This document shows positions 1-9,182 of a stretch of 64,000 nucleotides of DNA, one piece after another (the stretch's first letter is position 1; every line of letters starts with the position of its first letter). Location: NCBI GenBank assembly GCA_035765895.1, contig DASTWL010000091.1:1-64000 (forward strand), written 5' to 3'. The position numbers were made by a program, and so were the translations under genes. The notes under the pieces are model-generated. The model did no database searches and was not told the origin of the DNA. It saw nothing but the letters and a program-made list of their open reading frames with translations. Source of the stretch: Verrucomicrobiia bacterium. GTDB taxonomy: Bacteria; Verrucomicrobiota; Verrucomicrobiia; Limisphaerales; DSYF01.

Positions 1-502
1 CACCGGCCGCTTCCATCAACCAGCGCCAGCGGGGTCCGAACGGCGCGGCCGGCTGGTCCGGCTCGACGTGGTTGATCTCCGCCGCGCGCAGCAGGGCGAA
101 CCCAAGGACGAGGGCCATCCCCAGCGACATGAGCCAGTGGACGCGCCAAAAGGCACCGTGACGCACCGCCGCCCACGTCATCACCCCGACGGCAACCAGC
201 AGCAACACCGCGACGAACAATTTCTGGAGCAACCGCCGCTCGCCATACCAGCCTTCGGCCGACAACCCCGCGCGCCCCACCGTGATCAGCAGCGTTTGCA
301 GATCGAGCTGTTTGTTGAGCCCAAACAAGCCCAGCACCCCGGCCAGCATCCGCCAGACGCCCGCGTCAGCGCCGGCGTTCCGCCGGCTCACGCGGGCCGC
401 GCGGAGGCAAAGCCCCATCGCCACGAAATAGCCCACGGTGATGAGCCACGCCTGCGGCGTGGGATCACCGGCAGATTTCAGCCACTGGAGGAAAGGAGTC
501 AT
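1..502 (-). CDS. Integral membrane protein of the exopolysaccharide locus, partial (3' end outside window)
   Basis: An open frame on the minus strand runs from an ATG at 502 to the left edge without a stop (about 167 codons). The visible protein has at least four hydrophobic segments: near residue 15 (ITVGYFVAMGLCL), near 45 (MLAGVLGLFGL), near 90 (LFVAVLLLVAVGVMTWAAV) and near 120 (WLMSLGMALVLGFALL). It follows the deacetylase/glycosyltransferase gene by 42 nt on the same strand, so it is probably co-transcribed with it. I do not recognise the family. A polymer-assembly or secretion accessory role is only a guess from position. The start is chosen as the first in-frame ATG after the upstream stop; no strong ribosome binding site is seen. 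Confidence 0.6.
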   Translation of the reverse strand, partial: MTPFLQWLKSAGDPTPQAWLITVGYFVAMGLCLRAARVSRRNAGADAGVWRMLAGVLGLFGLNKQLDLQTLLITVGRAGLSAEGWYGERRLLQKLFVAVLLLVAVGVMTWAAVRHGAFWRVHWLMSLGMALVLGFALLRAAEINHVEPDQPAAPFGPRWRWLMEAAG

Positions 503-544
503 GGGCAAAGGCGCGAGCCGCCTGCGCCGGCTTGACGGCGCCAT

Positions 545-2803
545 TCACGGCGCCACCGAGGGTTCGGCCGGCAGGGGTTGCGGCGGAGTGGCCAGCGGAC
601 GGTCCCCGACCGACGACGGTGCGGCCCCGGCCCCGGCCGGAAAGCCAACCTGGCGGTCGCCCGCGATGAGCGCATCCACCAGGCCGAGGTAGCTGCCCTG
701 ACGTCGCGCCCAACTGTTTTGGTCCGCGTATTTCAAGGCATTCTCGATCAACTGGCGGCGCAGCGGTTCCTCCTGAAGCACCTGAAGACACGCCGCGGCC
801 AGCGCGTCCGCGTTGCCGGACTCAAAAAACCGCACCACGGAGTCATTGAAATAAAACCGGTCGATCTTGGTGCTCGAAACCACCACGGGCACGCCCGAGG
901 ACATGAACTCCATGATCTTGGTGCTGTATGCCTCGTTGCCGAAACTGTCCGCCCGTTTGGGGACCACGCCCAGGTCCGCGTCAGCCATGATGCCCGCGAT
1001 CTGTTGCACGCGCAGCGGTTCAAAGAACCGGACGCTCCCGTCCAGTCCCAGTTCCCGGGCCAGCGCCACCAACTGCGGCTTCATGTTGCCGTCGCCGTAA
1101 ATGTGGAATTCCGCCTGCGGCAGTGACGCGCGAATGCGACGGAAGGCGCGGATGGCGATGTCCACGCCTTGATGCCATTGCAGGCCGCCGGGAAACAGAA
1201 TGACGATCCGGCCATCCTGACGGGCGCGGGCGCGGGGCGCAAACAAGCCGGCGTCCACATGGTTGATGAAGGCGTTGCACTTGCCGCGGGTGCCGGTCCG
1301 CGCGGTGTAACGGTCGAGCCACAGGTCATTCGCCACGATGACGTGGGTGGCAAAGGCCGCGGAGAGCCGCTCCATGAGCCGGAGCATCGGCCCGACCAGC
1401 GCCCATTTGCCCGCCTTGAACTTGCTGCCAAAAAATTCCGGCACCAGATCGTGGATGTCGAGGAGGACGGGGGTTCCCACCAGGCGGGGCAGGAAGGCGG
1501 TGAAGACGAGAAAATCCGGAATGTTGTGGATGTGAAACGCATCGTAACGCTCACCCCGCAGCCACTGGCGATGAATCCGCCACGCGCATTTCGCGCCAAA
1601 CCGGAGAATGGGCAGGAGCAGCGAGAGCGGCGTTTGTTCCGTCTTGCCATGGCGCGCCTGCACCCGCAATACGCGCACGCCATGGATGGTTTCAGCCACC
1701 GGCGTCGCCTCGCTGCGGCGCAGGGCCAGCACCTCCACCTGGTCACCCCGCGCGGCCAGCGCCTCGGCGTAACGGGTGACCCGCCCGTCGCTCTCGTAAA
1801 AAGAGTGGGTGACCATGCACACGCGCCGGGACGGATGCGGCGGCGCGAGCCGCAGCGGCGCCGCGAAGGCCGCCACCTCGCGCGGCAGGGCGGTCCAGGC
1901 TGCGTCGCGGTATTGGTCGCGGACATGCCGCAACAAGGCCGCGTAGTGTTCCACGGGAAAGGTGCGGGACGAGGAACGCTGGCCGTCAAACTGCACGTAA
2001 TCGGGGTGGACGTTGACCATGGCCATGCCGCCGTGGCGCGCCACCCAATCCAGTTTTTGCCGCCAGATGGCCGGGCCCTTTTCCCGAAACAACAGAAATA
2101 GTGTGGAGTCCTGCGGCAAGGTGTAGGGCAGCTCGACGTAACCCGGCCGGTGACGGGCCGCCGCTTCCCGTTCCTCCGCCATCCCGCCGGCCAGCGCGGG
2201 ATTGGCCACCCAGAACGGAAAGATGGTGCCCTGCCCCTGCGGCTGCGGCTCGAACGGATCCGTGTCGAAGGTGGAAGCATCATACAGCACTTCCAAATCA
2301 TGCAGCCAGTTCAACCGGTGCAGCATGAAGCCCGCCCGGAAACCGGCGGCGTTCCATTCGCGCAGGTAGGTGTTGATGCGCCGCGCCTGGGTGGCGAATG
2401 CCGCGCGACTTTGAAACAACTTGCCGTCGTGCCGCAGATCATGCACGCCCACTTCGAATCCGTTGGCCACCAGCCAGGCCCGCAGTTCGGCCGGCACGGC
2501 ATACTCGCCCTCGGGAACAAAGTTGAAGCTGGAGCGAAACCCCAGGCTCAGCTCCAGCTCGGCCAGCTGGCGGACCTTGCGCAGCCCTGCCACCCCCTCG
2601 ACATCATGCGACAGGACGAAGGCAAATTGTTTTCCGGCCGGCCAGCCCGGCCAGCCTTCGGGGGGGCGTTCCGAACCCGGCTTGACCGGCCACACGCCGG
2701 TCGTGCGCCGGCGTTTGGGCACGGCCAGCCAGCGGCGCACACCCATGCGCATGGACCAGGGAAGCAGCGGCTTCAGCGAGTAATAGAGGCGGTTGCGAAC
2801 CAT
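545..2803 (-). CDS. Polysaccharide deacetylase-like domain fused to GT4 glycosyltransferase
   Basis: This 752-residue protein appears to carry two enzymes. Residues about 60-325 resemble a NodB-type (CE4) polysaccharide deacetylase, with the metal-site HDVE near residue 66 and GVHDLRHDG near 140. Residues about 330-730 are a GT-B fold family 4 glycosyltransferase: an N-terminal Rossmann half starting VCMVTHSFYESDGRV, then GGLQWHQGVD, FHIYGDG and the E-x7-E motif (EAYSTKIME) that binds the nucleotide-sugar phosphates. There is no signal peptide, so both domains should face the cytoplasm. A plausible role is adding a sugar and removing an acetyl group during repeat-unit assembly. It sits downstream of the Wzz-like gene on the same strand, with a leader of about 300 nt. 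Confidence 0.85.
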   Translation of the reverse strand: MVRNRLYYSLKPLLPWSMRMGVRRWLAVPKRRRTTGVWPVKPGSERPPEGWPGWPAGKQFAFVLSHDVEGVAGLRKVRQLAELELSLGFRSSFNFVPEGEYAVPAELRAWLVANGFEVGVHDLRHDGKLFQSRAAFATQARRINTYLREWNAAGFRAGFMLHRLNWLHDLEVLYDASTFDTDPFEPQPQGQGTIFPFWVANPALAGGMAEEREAAARHRPGYVELPYTLPQDSTLFLLFREKGPAIWRQKLDWVARHGGMAMVNVHPDYVQFDGQRSSSRTFPVEHYAALLRHVRDQYRDAAWTALPREVAAFAAPLRLAPPHPSRRVCMVTHSFYESDGRVTRYAEALAARGDQVEVLALRRSEATPVAETIHGVRVLRVQARHGKTEQTPLSLLLPILRFGAKCAWRIHRQWLRGERYDAFHIHNIPDFLVFTAFLPRLVGTPVLLDIHDLVPEFFGSKFKAGKWALVGPMLRLMERLSAAFATHVIVANDLWLDRYTARTGTRGKCNAFINHVDAGLFAPRARARQDGRIVILFPGGLQWHQGVDIAIRAFRRIRASLPQAEFHIYGDGNMKPQLVALARELGLDGSVRFFEPLRVQQIAGIMADADLGVVPKRADSFGNEAYSTKIMEFMSSGVPVVVSSTKIDRFYFNDSVVRFFESGNADALAAACLQVLQEEPLRRQLIENALKYADQNSWARRQGSYLGLVDALIAGDRQVGFPAGAGAAPSSVGDRPLATPPQPLPAEPSVAP

Positions 2804-2842
2804 GAGCCGACGTCAGAAAACCCGGTGAGGTGATTCAACGGA

Positions 2843-2866
2843 CAGACTTCGTCCCCCTCCGTTCGC
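2843..2866 (-). promoter_or_regulatory. Repeated 24-nt leader motif, copy A (possible antiterminator recruitment site)
   Basis: This lies in the 299-nt gap (2804-3102) ahead of the deacetylase/glycosyltransferase gene. On the plus strand it reads CAGACTTCGTCCCC, then a variable base, TC, two variable bases and TTCGC. A second copy at 8891-8914 matches at 21 of 24 positions and also lies in the leader of a minus-strand exopolysaccharide gene. The rest of the gap holds no convincing gene. The link to the NusG-like protein encoded at 11845-12417 is inference. Confidence 0.45.
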
Positions 2867-3102
2867 GATGGCGAAAGGCGTGGGCGACCCCATGCGTTGA
2901 AGGTGTTTCATCGAAATTCCGCATTGCGAGCCCGGTCGCATGCGGACCGGCTGTTGAGCGCCAGGTGCGGCCGTTCCCCGCACTTCTGAATGGCGCCGGG
3001 CGGCTGCACTGTTTCGCGGAAGGAAGCCTGGCCGAACCCGAAAAGGCCTGCGTTTTCTGCCCACCCGCCGGACCAACCCACATTGACCTGCCGGCGGTTG
3101 GT

Positions 3103-5388
3103 TCAAAGTTCCTGCGCCAGCTTGGGCGGAACGTAGGCGCGATGCTTGTTCAAAATGGCCGCCATGTTGGGCCGGGACTCGTTCAGCAAATCATGCGCCC
3201 GCTTGAGGATGCCCTGGCCGGTCTTTTCGGATTCCACCACCAGCAGCACCATGTCCATGTAGCCTGCCAGCCGCGCGGTGAAGCTGGTTTGCGTGACCGG
3301 CGGCATGTCGAAGATGATGTAATCGTAGTCGCTGGCCTTCATCTTCGGCACCAGGTGCATGAAACGCTTGGGCAACACGCTCGGCAATTGCTGGTTCCTG
3401 GGTTCGTGCACACTGACGAGATACAAATTGTCCTGCACCATGGCCGGGTCGCGGGTGGCGCTCTCCAGCGCATCCGAGAGGATGCCGCCGGGCTTGCCCT
3501 GGAAAAATGGATGCGCCGCCCCGTGCTCGAGGTTCATGTCCACGAGGAGCACGTTGCCATCGCCCGTTTCAGAAAGGGCCGCCGCCAGACCGGCCGCCAT
3601 TGAGGTGACACCCGCGCCGTGCGCACAACTGGTGATGGCCACCATCTTCGGCTTGTGCCGCATGTTGCGGACCTCGAAAAAGGTGATCAACCGGTCGCGC
3701 AAGCCTTCGTAGTAGGGCCGCAGCTTGTGGGCCGGATCCCACGGGCCGACGGCCGCAGGCGACGGGTCACCGTTGGGACCGGGAGGTTTCACGGCCTCGG
3801 CATGCCCCGCCGCCGCGCCCTCACGGCCAAGGAATTTTTTCACCGAGCCACCGTTGCCCCACCCCAGGTCGGGCACCGAAACAAACAACGGAACCGGCAG
3901 CTGCCGTTCCACGTCCGCCACGCGATTGATGGTCGGGTTGAGCACCCGGTCGGAAACAAAGCCCCAGGCGAAACCGCCCACGCACCCAAAGACGAGGATC
4001 ATCAGCAGCGGCTTCATGAGCTTCCGGCCGTCCGGCAGGGGCGGCGTCGGGGATTGCACGATGCTGATGTTGGTGAATTTGTCGGCCCCGAGTGATTCAT
4101 CCGTGCGGGCCTGCTGCAACCGGATGGTGTAATAGCGGTAATTGGCCTCGTCCACGTCGCGGGCGCGTTCCAACTGCGCGATGGCCGGCTCGGCATCGGC
4201 CACCTTGGCGGCGCTGGCGCGGACCCGTTCGAGCTGCGCGCGCAGCACGTCAATCCGCGCCTGCAGCGTGTTCACCCGCAGCACTTCAGTGCCCAGATTC
4301 ACCGTTTGGTTGGTGCCGGCCGCAACGGGCGGCGCCAGGGCGACCAGCGACGGATGGTCCGCCTCCAGTTTCGCCTTCGCGGCCTCGGCGGTGGCGATCT
4401 CATCCTTCACACTGCGCACCAGAAAATACTGGTCGGTGTAGCGGGCGCGCAGGTCGAAGAGCTGGTTGCGCAACGACTCCAGGCGGGTCGCATTGCGGCG
4501 ATACTGTTCCAGCACATCGGGTGGCACACTGGCCGTGGCCGCCACGTTGGTCACCACCGGGCGGTTGGTCGGCAGCGCCTGCTGCAAGGCATCCAGCGCC
4601 GCGCGGCGTTCGGCCAGTTCGGCCTCGGCGGCCAGCAGCTCGCCCTGGATGCGCGTGGTTTCCTGGATGTAGGCGCGTTTGCTGTCGTCCACGGAAATGA
4701 TCTGCGCGTCGCCCTTGAGCTTCTTCAGATCCTCCTCCGTCTGGGCCAGCCGCGTGCGCAACTGATCGGCCTGCCGCAGGAAGAAATCGTCCATCGCCCC
4801 GCCGCCCTGATGGATCTCGACGCTGCGTTTGAGATACGTATCCACCAGCGTGCTGAGCACCGGCTGGACGACCGCGGGATCCGGATGACGGAACCGGACG
4901 GTAAGCACGCTGCTGCGCATCGGCGCTTCGACCGTCAGGCCGGCATCAATCATATTGGCGGCCCGGATGATGTCCTGCCCGTCCCCCTTGGCGCCGCCGG
5001 CGCGGGCGAGGATTTTTTCCGGCCCCACTTTCTCGGCCACCTGCTTGGCCAGGTCGAGGCTGGTGAGAATTTGAATCTCCGAGTTGATGATGCTGTCACC
5101 GCGTTCGTCCGGCGACTTGACCACGGGACTGGCGGGGCCGGCATTGGGCTGGGTGACGGCGGTGGAGGGCGACTCCAATATGTAGCGAATCAAAATCTTG
5201 GTTTCCGACGCGTAGAAATGCGGCATCCACAGGTAAAGTCCGGCCGCCACGCCCCAGCTGGCGAGCAAGACCAGGATGATCTTCCATTTGTGGCGGAACA
5301 AAATGTAATAGACGTCGCCCAGGTTGAAACTCGGGGCCGCTCCGGGCGGTGGCGGCGCGGACGCGGTTCGTTGCGGGGAATGATTCAT
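3103..5388 (-). CDS. Wzz/GumC-type chain-length determinant with degenerate BY-kinase domain
   Basis: This 761-residue inner-membrane protein is of the polysaccharide co-polymerase type. A Wzz N-domain starts with a membrane helix near residues 34-55, followed by a long periplasmic coiled-coil stretch (about 200-430) and a second helix near 475-495. The cytoplasmic C-terminus (about 575-750) resembles CpsD/Wzc tyrosine kinases, with a Walker A'-like VLLVDMNLE and a Walker B-like YIIFDMPPV. The P-loop reads SCAHGAGVTS, so the invariant lysine is replaced by Val594, and there is no C-terminal tyrosine cluster (one Tyr in the last 20 residues). It should set polymer length or couple export to the Wza-like protein, but ATP-dependent autophosphorylation is doubtful. 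Confidence 0.88.
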   Translation of the reverse strand: MNHSPQRTASAPPPPGAAPSFNLGDVYYILFRHKWKIILVLLASWGVAAGLYLWMPHFYASETKILIRYILESPSTAVTQPNAGPASPVVKSPDERGDSIINSEIQILTSLDLAKQVAEKVGPEKILARAGGAKGDGQDIIRAANMIDAGLTVEAPMRSSVLTVRFRHPDPAVVQPVLSTLVDTYLKRSVEIHQGGGAMDDFFLRQADQLRTRLAQTEEDLKKLKGDAQIISVDDSKRAYIQETTRIQGELLAAEAELAERRAALDALQQALPTNRPVVTNVAATASVPPDVLEQYRRNATRLESLRNQLFDLRARYTDQYFLVRSVKDEIATAEAAKAKLEADHPSLVALAPPVAAGTNQTVNLGTEVLRVNTLQARIDVLRAQLERVRASAAKVADAEPAIAQLERARDVDEANYRYYTIRLQQARTDESLGADKFTNISIVQSPTPPLPDGRKLMKPLLMILVFGCVGGFAWGFVSDRVLNPTINRVADVERQLPVPLFVSVPDLGWGNGGSVKKFLGREGAAAGHAEAVKPPGPNGDPSPAAVGPWDPAHKLRPYYEGLRDRLITFFEVRNMRHKPKMVAITSCAHGAGVTSMAAGLAAALSETGDGNVLLVDMNLEHGAAHPFFQGKPGGILSDALESATRDPAMVQDNLYLVSVHEPRNQQLPSVLPKRFMHLVPKMKASDYDYIIFDMPPVTQTSFTARLAGYMDMVLLVVESEKTGQGILKRAHDLLNESRPNMAAILNKHRAYVPPKLAQEL

Positions 5389-5430
5389 GTATGACCTTCG
5401 TTTTGCCTGTCGCTCACGAGCAGGCGGTAT

Positions 5431-6570
5431 TCAAGACGAATGTGGATATATCATGCGGCCCAACCAGCGCAGCAGCGGCAGCGGCACGCAGCGGAAAACC
5501 GGGGTGACCCAGCTTTCCGCATGATCGACGGCCGGCACGAACCGGTTGCGCGTGAAATGGAAGCGGAAATAATCAATGCGTTCTTCGCGGGCGCCGAATT
5601 CCAGCTTGAACCGCCGCAGCCCCGACGCCGAGGGCGAGGTCCGGCCAAGATGCAACGTCGCGTGCCCGTTCTGCGCGTGCCATTTGATGGCCTCCCACAT
5701 GAGCAGGTTGTTCGGCCGCAGCGCCTGGAAACGACGGTCGAAGGCGCCAAACTTGTAAATGGCCCGCCCGCGGTGCTGAAAGAACACGGCCGCCGCCACC
5801 ACCACGCCGGATGCCTGCCGCGCCGAGAAAATGCAGCCCCGCCCCGTCGCGAACACGTGCCGGACGATGCTTTCAAAAAAGGAAAACGGCTGCGGCGGCA
5901 CCCCGTGCCGCCGGCGGGTCAGGCAGTGCAGCGCGTAAAAGGCGCGCATCGCCTCCAGCGTGGCGCTCCGTTCAATTTTCAGACCGGCCCGTTCCGCCTT
6001 CCGCACGCCCCGCCGGATGGAATGGTGCAGGGCCGCATACAGCCTTTCCGGCCCCCGGCTCAGGTCCAGCGCATGGCCGTAGTAGGTGACCGAAGCCCGG
6101 GTTCCGGGGCGAACCCCTTCACCGCGGGTCTCCAAATATTTCCAACCCCGCTGGCGTCCCAACGCGACCGCCGCCTCGTGCAGGCGTCCCGCTCCATGCG
6201 TCACGCCCGCGCTCAACGCCGGACAATTATCCGTAAAGGGCAACGACACCCCCCGCCGCCCGGTCCACCGGCTGTCAACCTCCATGACGGGCAGCAGCTC
6301 CAGCATTCCGCCGGCTCCGCGGCGGCAAAAATAAAAGGGTTTGTGCCCGTAGGTTTCATGCAGAACCCGCGCCCAGGCCGCCGTGTGAAAAAACGATGCC
6401 TGCGGGTGGTTCGCCAACAATGCGTCCCACGCCGCCGGATCCTGCAACGGATCCAGCACCACCGGCTCATCCGGCATCCCGCCCGCAACAGCGCCGCCCG
6501 GCGAGCCCGTCAGGCGGGCCTGTTCAGGCACGAGTGCCATCATCAAGGAGAGCGGGAAGGCCATGATCAT
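5431..6570 (-). CDS. FemAB-like GNAT-fold protein of the exopolysaccharide locus
   Basis: This 379-residue protein has the two-part acyltransferase layout of FemAB-related proteins found in exopolysaccharide and exosortase loci. An N-terminal part contains NHPQASFFHTAAWARVL and a C-terminal part contains RPNNLLMWEAIKWHAQNG followed by HLGRTSPSASGLRRFK. Family members transfer amino acids or acyl groups to a surface polymer or lipid intermediate; the substrate here is unknown. It lies between the divergent outer-membrane barrel gene and the Wzz-like gene, 42 nt upstream of the latter on the same strand. Two start codons two residues apart (6570 and 6564) are possible. No exosortase gene is visible in the window. 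Confidence 0.8.
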   Translation of the reverse strand: MIMAFPLSLMMALVPEQARLTGSPGGAVAGGMPDEPVVLDPLQDPAAWDALLANHPQASFFHTAAWARVLHETYGHKPFYFCRRGAGGMLELLPVMEVDSRWTGRRGVSLPFTDNCPALSAGVTHGAGRLHEAAVALGRQRGWKYLETRGEGVRPGTRASVTYYGHALDLSRGPERLYAALHHSIRRGVRKAERAGLKIERSATLEAMRAFYALHCLTRRRHGVPPQPFSFFESIVRHVFATGRGCIFSARQASGVVVAAAVFFQHRGRAIYKFGAFDRRFQALRPNNLLMWEAIKWHAQNGHATLHLGRTSPSASGLRRFKLEFGAREERIDYFRFHFTRNRFVPAVDHAESWVTPVFRCVPLPLLRWLGRMIYPHSS

Positions 6571-6779
6571 TCAACCCGCAACCGGGTGCCGCCACCGGCG
6601 AACCGGCGCCCGGAACGTCGGCGGCCGGCCGGCTGGTCCGGCACCGTGACATTTGCATGGTTCGCCAAAGAACGATTTCCTCGCATTCGACCCGCCGGCG
6701 GCTGCGTGGCGGCCAGCCCGGTTAAGATTGACAACGGCGCCAGCCTGCGCCTACTCATGCCTACCCAGCGAGGAATAGC

Positions 6780-8060
6780 TTGAAAACCAAACGATTGTTA
6801 CCCGCGACCGGCTGGCAACTGGCCCCTGTTTTGGCCGGCCTCTTCACCGTTGTTCACCCCGGGCTGGCCCAGGACGCCCTTCGCACCGCCGTGGCCCAGG
6901 ACCAGGCCTACGAGACGCGCACCGCGCCCGAATTCATGTCCGCCGCACAAGGACTGCACGCCGGACCGGTTAACTTTCAAGTCGGCGCCACCTACGAACT
7001 GGAATGGAACGACAACGTTTCGCTCCGCCCGACGGATGGCGACGATGACTTCATTCATCGGCCCAGCCTGAATGTCCAGGCCCTCTGGCCGATCACCGAC
7101 GCCACCCGCCTCACGTTCGGCGCCGGCTTCGGTTACGAAGCCTACATGAACCATTCCGACCTGGGCGGCTTCACCCTCACGCCAACGTCGGTTTTTGCGT
7201 GGGACATCAAGGTGAAGGATTTTCTTTTCAGCCTCTCCGACAACTTCAGCTACTCGCGCGAAGTGGTGAGCCAGGCCACGATCGGCAGCGGCGTGGCGCA
7301 GTTCCCGCGCCTCGAAAACACCGCCGGACTCCGGGTGCGCTGGACGCCGTCGCGTTACGTGGTGGAGGCGGGTTACTCGCATTACAACTTTTTCTCCGAA
7401 TCGGGAGGCACGACCAATTTTGACTACCTCGATCGCAACTCCGAACAATTCCTGGGCCGGGCCGGCATCCGGTTTGCCGAAGCCACCACCGCAGGCGTCG
7501 AGGTTAGCGCGAGCCTGACGGATTATCAGTCAGACGTGCAGCGGGACAACTCGAGCTACAGCGTGGGACCGTTTGTCGCCTGGCAGATCACGAAGGCCAT
7601 TCAACTGAGTGCGCGTGGCGGTGCCAATTTCAATGCTTTCGACCCGAACCCCACGCATCCGACCAGCGAGAACCTGTCCTCCTACTATTTTGGATTCGAC
7701 GCGCAACAGCGTTTGACCGACTACATCCGGCACGGGCTTTCCGTCCAACGCGACATCCAGCAAGGCTTCAACGCGGGCAGTGATTACATCCAGCAACTGA
7801 CGGCCAGTTACTTTTTGAGCTGGAACTTTTACCGCACCGCGAGCGTGGACACCGACTTTTCCTACGGCAAGAGCGACGAGTTTCAGGGCGGCACGGGGAC
7901 CAGTTACGACCTTTACGGGTTCGGCGTCGGTTTGACCTTTGAACCTCTGGACCATGTCCGGACGAGCGTGCGGTATCATCTGACCACCCGCGATTCCCAG
8001 CTGGCGAACAGCGGCTACACGCAAAACACGGTCACACTGGACCTGTCGTATCAATTCTAA
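6780..8060 (+). CDS. Outer-membrane beta-barrel protein of the exopolysaccharide locus
   Basis: This 426-residue protein starts at a TTG preceded by GAGGAA at good spacing. A signal peptide ends near residue 31 (HPGLAQD). The rest is built of alternating polar/aromatic beta-strands and ends in LDLSYQF, the terminal phenylalanine typical of proteins inserted by the BAM complex. It resembles the long beta-barrel proteins found beside Wza/Wzz genes in exopolysaccharide and PEP-CTERM loci. A role in polymer passage or anchoring across the outer membrane is likely but not shown. It diverges from the FemAB-like gene over 209 bp that must hold both promoters, and converges on the Wza-like gene with 21 bp between their ends. 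Confidence 0.8.
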   Translation: MKTKRLLPATGWQLAPVLAGLFTVVHPGLAQDALRTAVAQDQAYETRTAPEFMSAAQGLHAGPVNFQVGATYELEWNDNVSLRPTDGDDDFIHRPSLNVQALWPITDATRLTFGAGFGYEAYMNHSDLGGFTLTPTSVFAWDIKVKDFLFSLSDNFSYSREVVSQATIGSGVAQFPRLENTAGLRVRWTPSRYVVEAGYSHYNFFSESGGTTNFDYLDRNSEQFLGRAGIRFAEATTAGVEVSASLTDYQSDVQRDNSSYSVGPFVAWQITKAIQLSARGGANFNAFDPNPTHPTSENLSSYYFGFDAQQRLTDYIRHGLSVQRDIQQGFNAGSDYIQQLTASYFLSWNFYRTASVDTDFSYGKSDEFQGGTGTSYDLYGFGVGLTFEPLDHVRTSVRYHLTTRDSQLANSGYTQNTVTLDLSYQF

Positions 8061-8081
8061 ACCGGCCACCGGCCGCGGTGT

Positions 8082-8816
8082 TTAGAAATTGAACGTCTTC
8101 ACCGGCACATAAACGATGTCGAACGGTTGCAGCTGGAACGGCTGGGTGTCGCCTTCCTGCAACGCGGATTTCAAATTCACGCGGTAATGTTTCTGCTGGC
8201 CGTTCTCGATGCGCAACACGGAGACATTGCTCGGCTTGGCCCGCGTCAGATCGAATCCGCCCGCTTCCATGATGGCCTCCATCGCCGTAAGGGGCCGGTC
8301 CATCGAAATGCGGCCCGGCTTCAAGACCGCCCCCGACACGTAAACGCAGGCCACGGAGGAGACGAGCGTGACCCGCAACTCGCTGTTCTTGACCAGCCGG
8401 CCGTAGTCTTGCTGCAAATCGGCCTGCAAGGCAGACAGCGTTTTGCCGGCCGCCGGCCGGCTGCCCAGGAGCGGCAGCACCACGGACCCGTCGAGTTGAA
8501 TTTTTGCGGTGGCGTTCAAATTGGTCTCCACATCGAAGGCCACCTGAATGACGTCGCCTTCGACCAGTTGCGTGGCGGGTGAAACCGGCACGGGCGGCAC
8601 GGCGCCGAGCGCGGCGTTGGTCGGCGCAACGCTGGGCCCGGGCACGCTGGTCCAGCCCGGTTCAACCTGCTTGCACCCGGCCACCCAGCCGAGGCAGAGC
8701 AGCAACAACACACCGGCAAACCGGCGGACCATCCATTTCCGATCAGTGTCAGGTGTTGTAACAGTCGCACCCGAAGGACGCGCCGCGGTTGGAACCAGAT
8801 TTGTATGAGCGTTCAT
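8082..8816 (-). CDS. Wza-type polysaccharide export lipoprotein
   Basis: The chosen ATG at 8816 gives a 244-residue protein. A hydrophobic signal (VRRFAGVLLLLCLGW) ends in the lipobox VAGC, so it should be an outer-membrane lipoprotein. The mature part has the polysaccharide-export (Poly_export) domain, visible as LVEGDVIQVAFDVE and DGSVVLPLLG, then an SLBB-like segment (VYVSGAVLKPG and RPLTAMEAIMEAGGF). This is the short form of Wza, about two thirds of the E. coli length, common where a separate barrel forms the outer-membrane pore. A longer reading frame from 8945 exists, but its extra 43 residues are Pro/Arg-rich and precede the signal peptide, so I rejected it. Confidence 0.88.
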   Translation of the reverse strand: MNAHTNLVPTAARPSGATVTTPDTDRKWMVRRFAGVLLLLCLGWVAGCKQVEPGWTSVPGPSVAPTNAALGAVPPVPVSPATQLVEGDVIQVAFDVETNLNATAKIQLDGSVVLPLLGSRPAAGKTLSALQADLQQDYGRLVKNSELRVTLVSSVACVYVSGAVLKPGRISMDRPLTAMEAIMEAGGFDLTRAKPSNVSVLRIENGQQKHYRVNLKSALQEGDTQPFQLQPFDIVYVPVKTFNF

Positions 8817-8890
8817 GGGCATTGAGTTTTGGTTGCGTAAACGGCGTGGGCGTGGCGTCGGGTGGCAGCGAGGCGGTGGAAAAATCCGGG

Positions 8891-8914
8891 CAGACTTCGT
8901 CCCCGTCAATTCGC
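8891..8914 (-). promoter_or_regulatory. Repeated 24-nt leader motif, copy B, within the 366-nt gap 8817-9182
   Basis: On the plus strand this copy reads CAGACTTCGTCCCC, then G, TC, AA and TTCGC, matching the copy at 2843-2866 at 21 of 24 positions. It lies about 75 nt upstream of the Wza-like start. It overlaps a potential hairpin: CCCCGT at 8901-8906 pairs with ACGGGG at 8915-8920. I see no gene in the surrounding 366-nt gap; the short frames there are biased shadows. Confidence 0.45.
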
Positions 8915-9182
8915 ACGGGGTGCGATTGATTGGCACAAGATCCAACTCTGCATGTATTCAGCGCGAGCAACCCTCAACCACGAGCTGATCTGCTGCTCGG
9001 CGGCAAACCAGCCTAAGACGGGCGGGCGACGGCGGAGCCGCGGGAAACGATGACCTTGGGCGTGGGGCGCAAACCGGCATGCCCCGCGGACGACGGCAGG
9101 GACGCGGACGTCGCCCGGCGCATCCGGGCCCGCACCAAGACCAGGAGCGATGCTCCCTTGCTCTGCTGTTTGGCTGTGCGAA

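Noticed and set aside
2813-3106. 97-codon open frame between the Wzz-like and deacetylase genes
   Set aside because: Arg/Pro-rich product with no domain; the region behaves as a leader and holds the repeated 24-nt motif.
8756-8762. TTGTAAC heptamer inside the Wza-like gene
   Set aside because: No partner heptamer lies 20 bp away on either side and it is within coding sequence.
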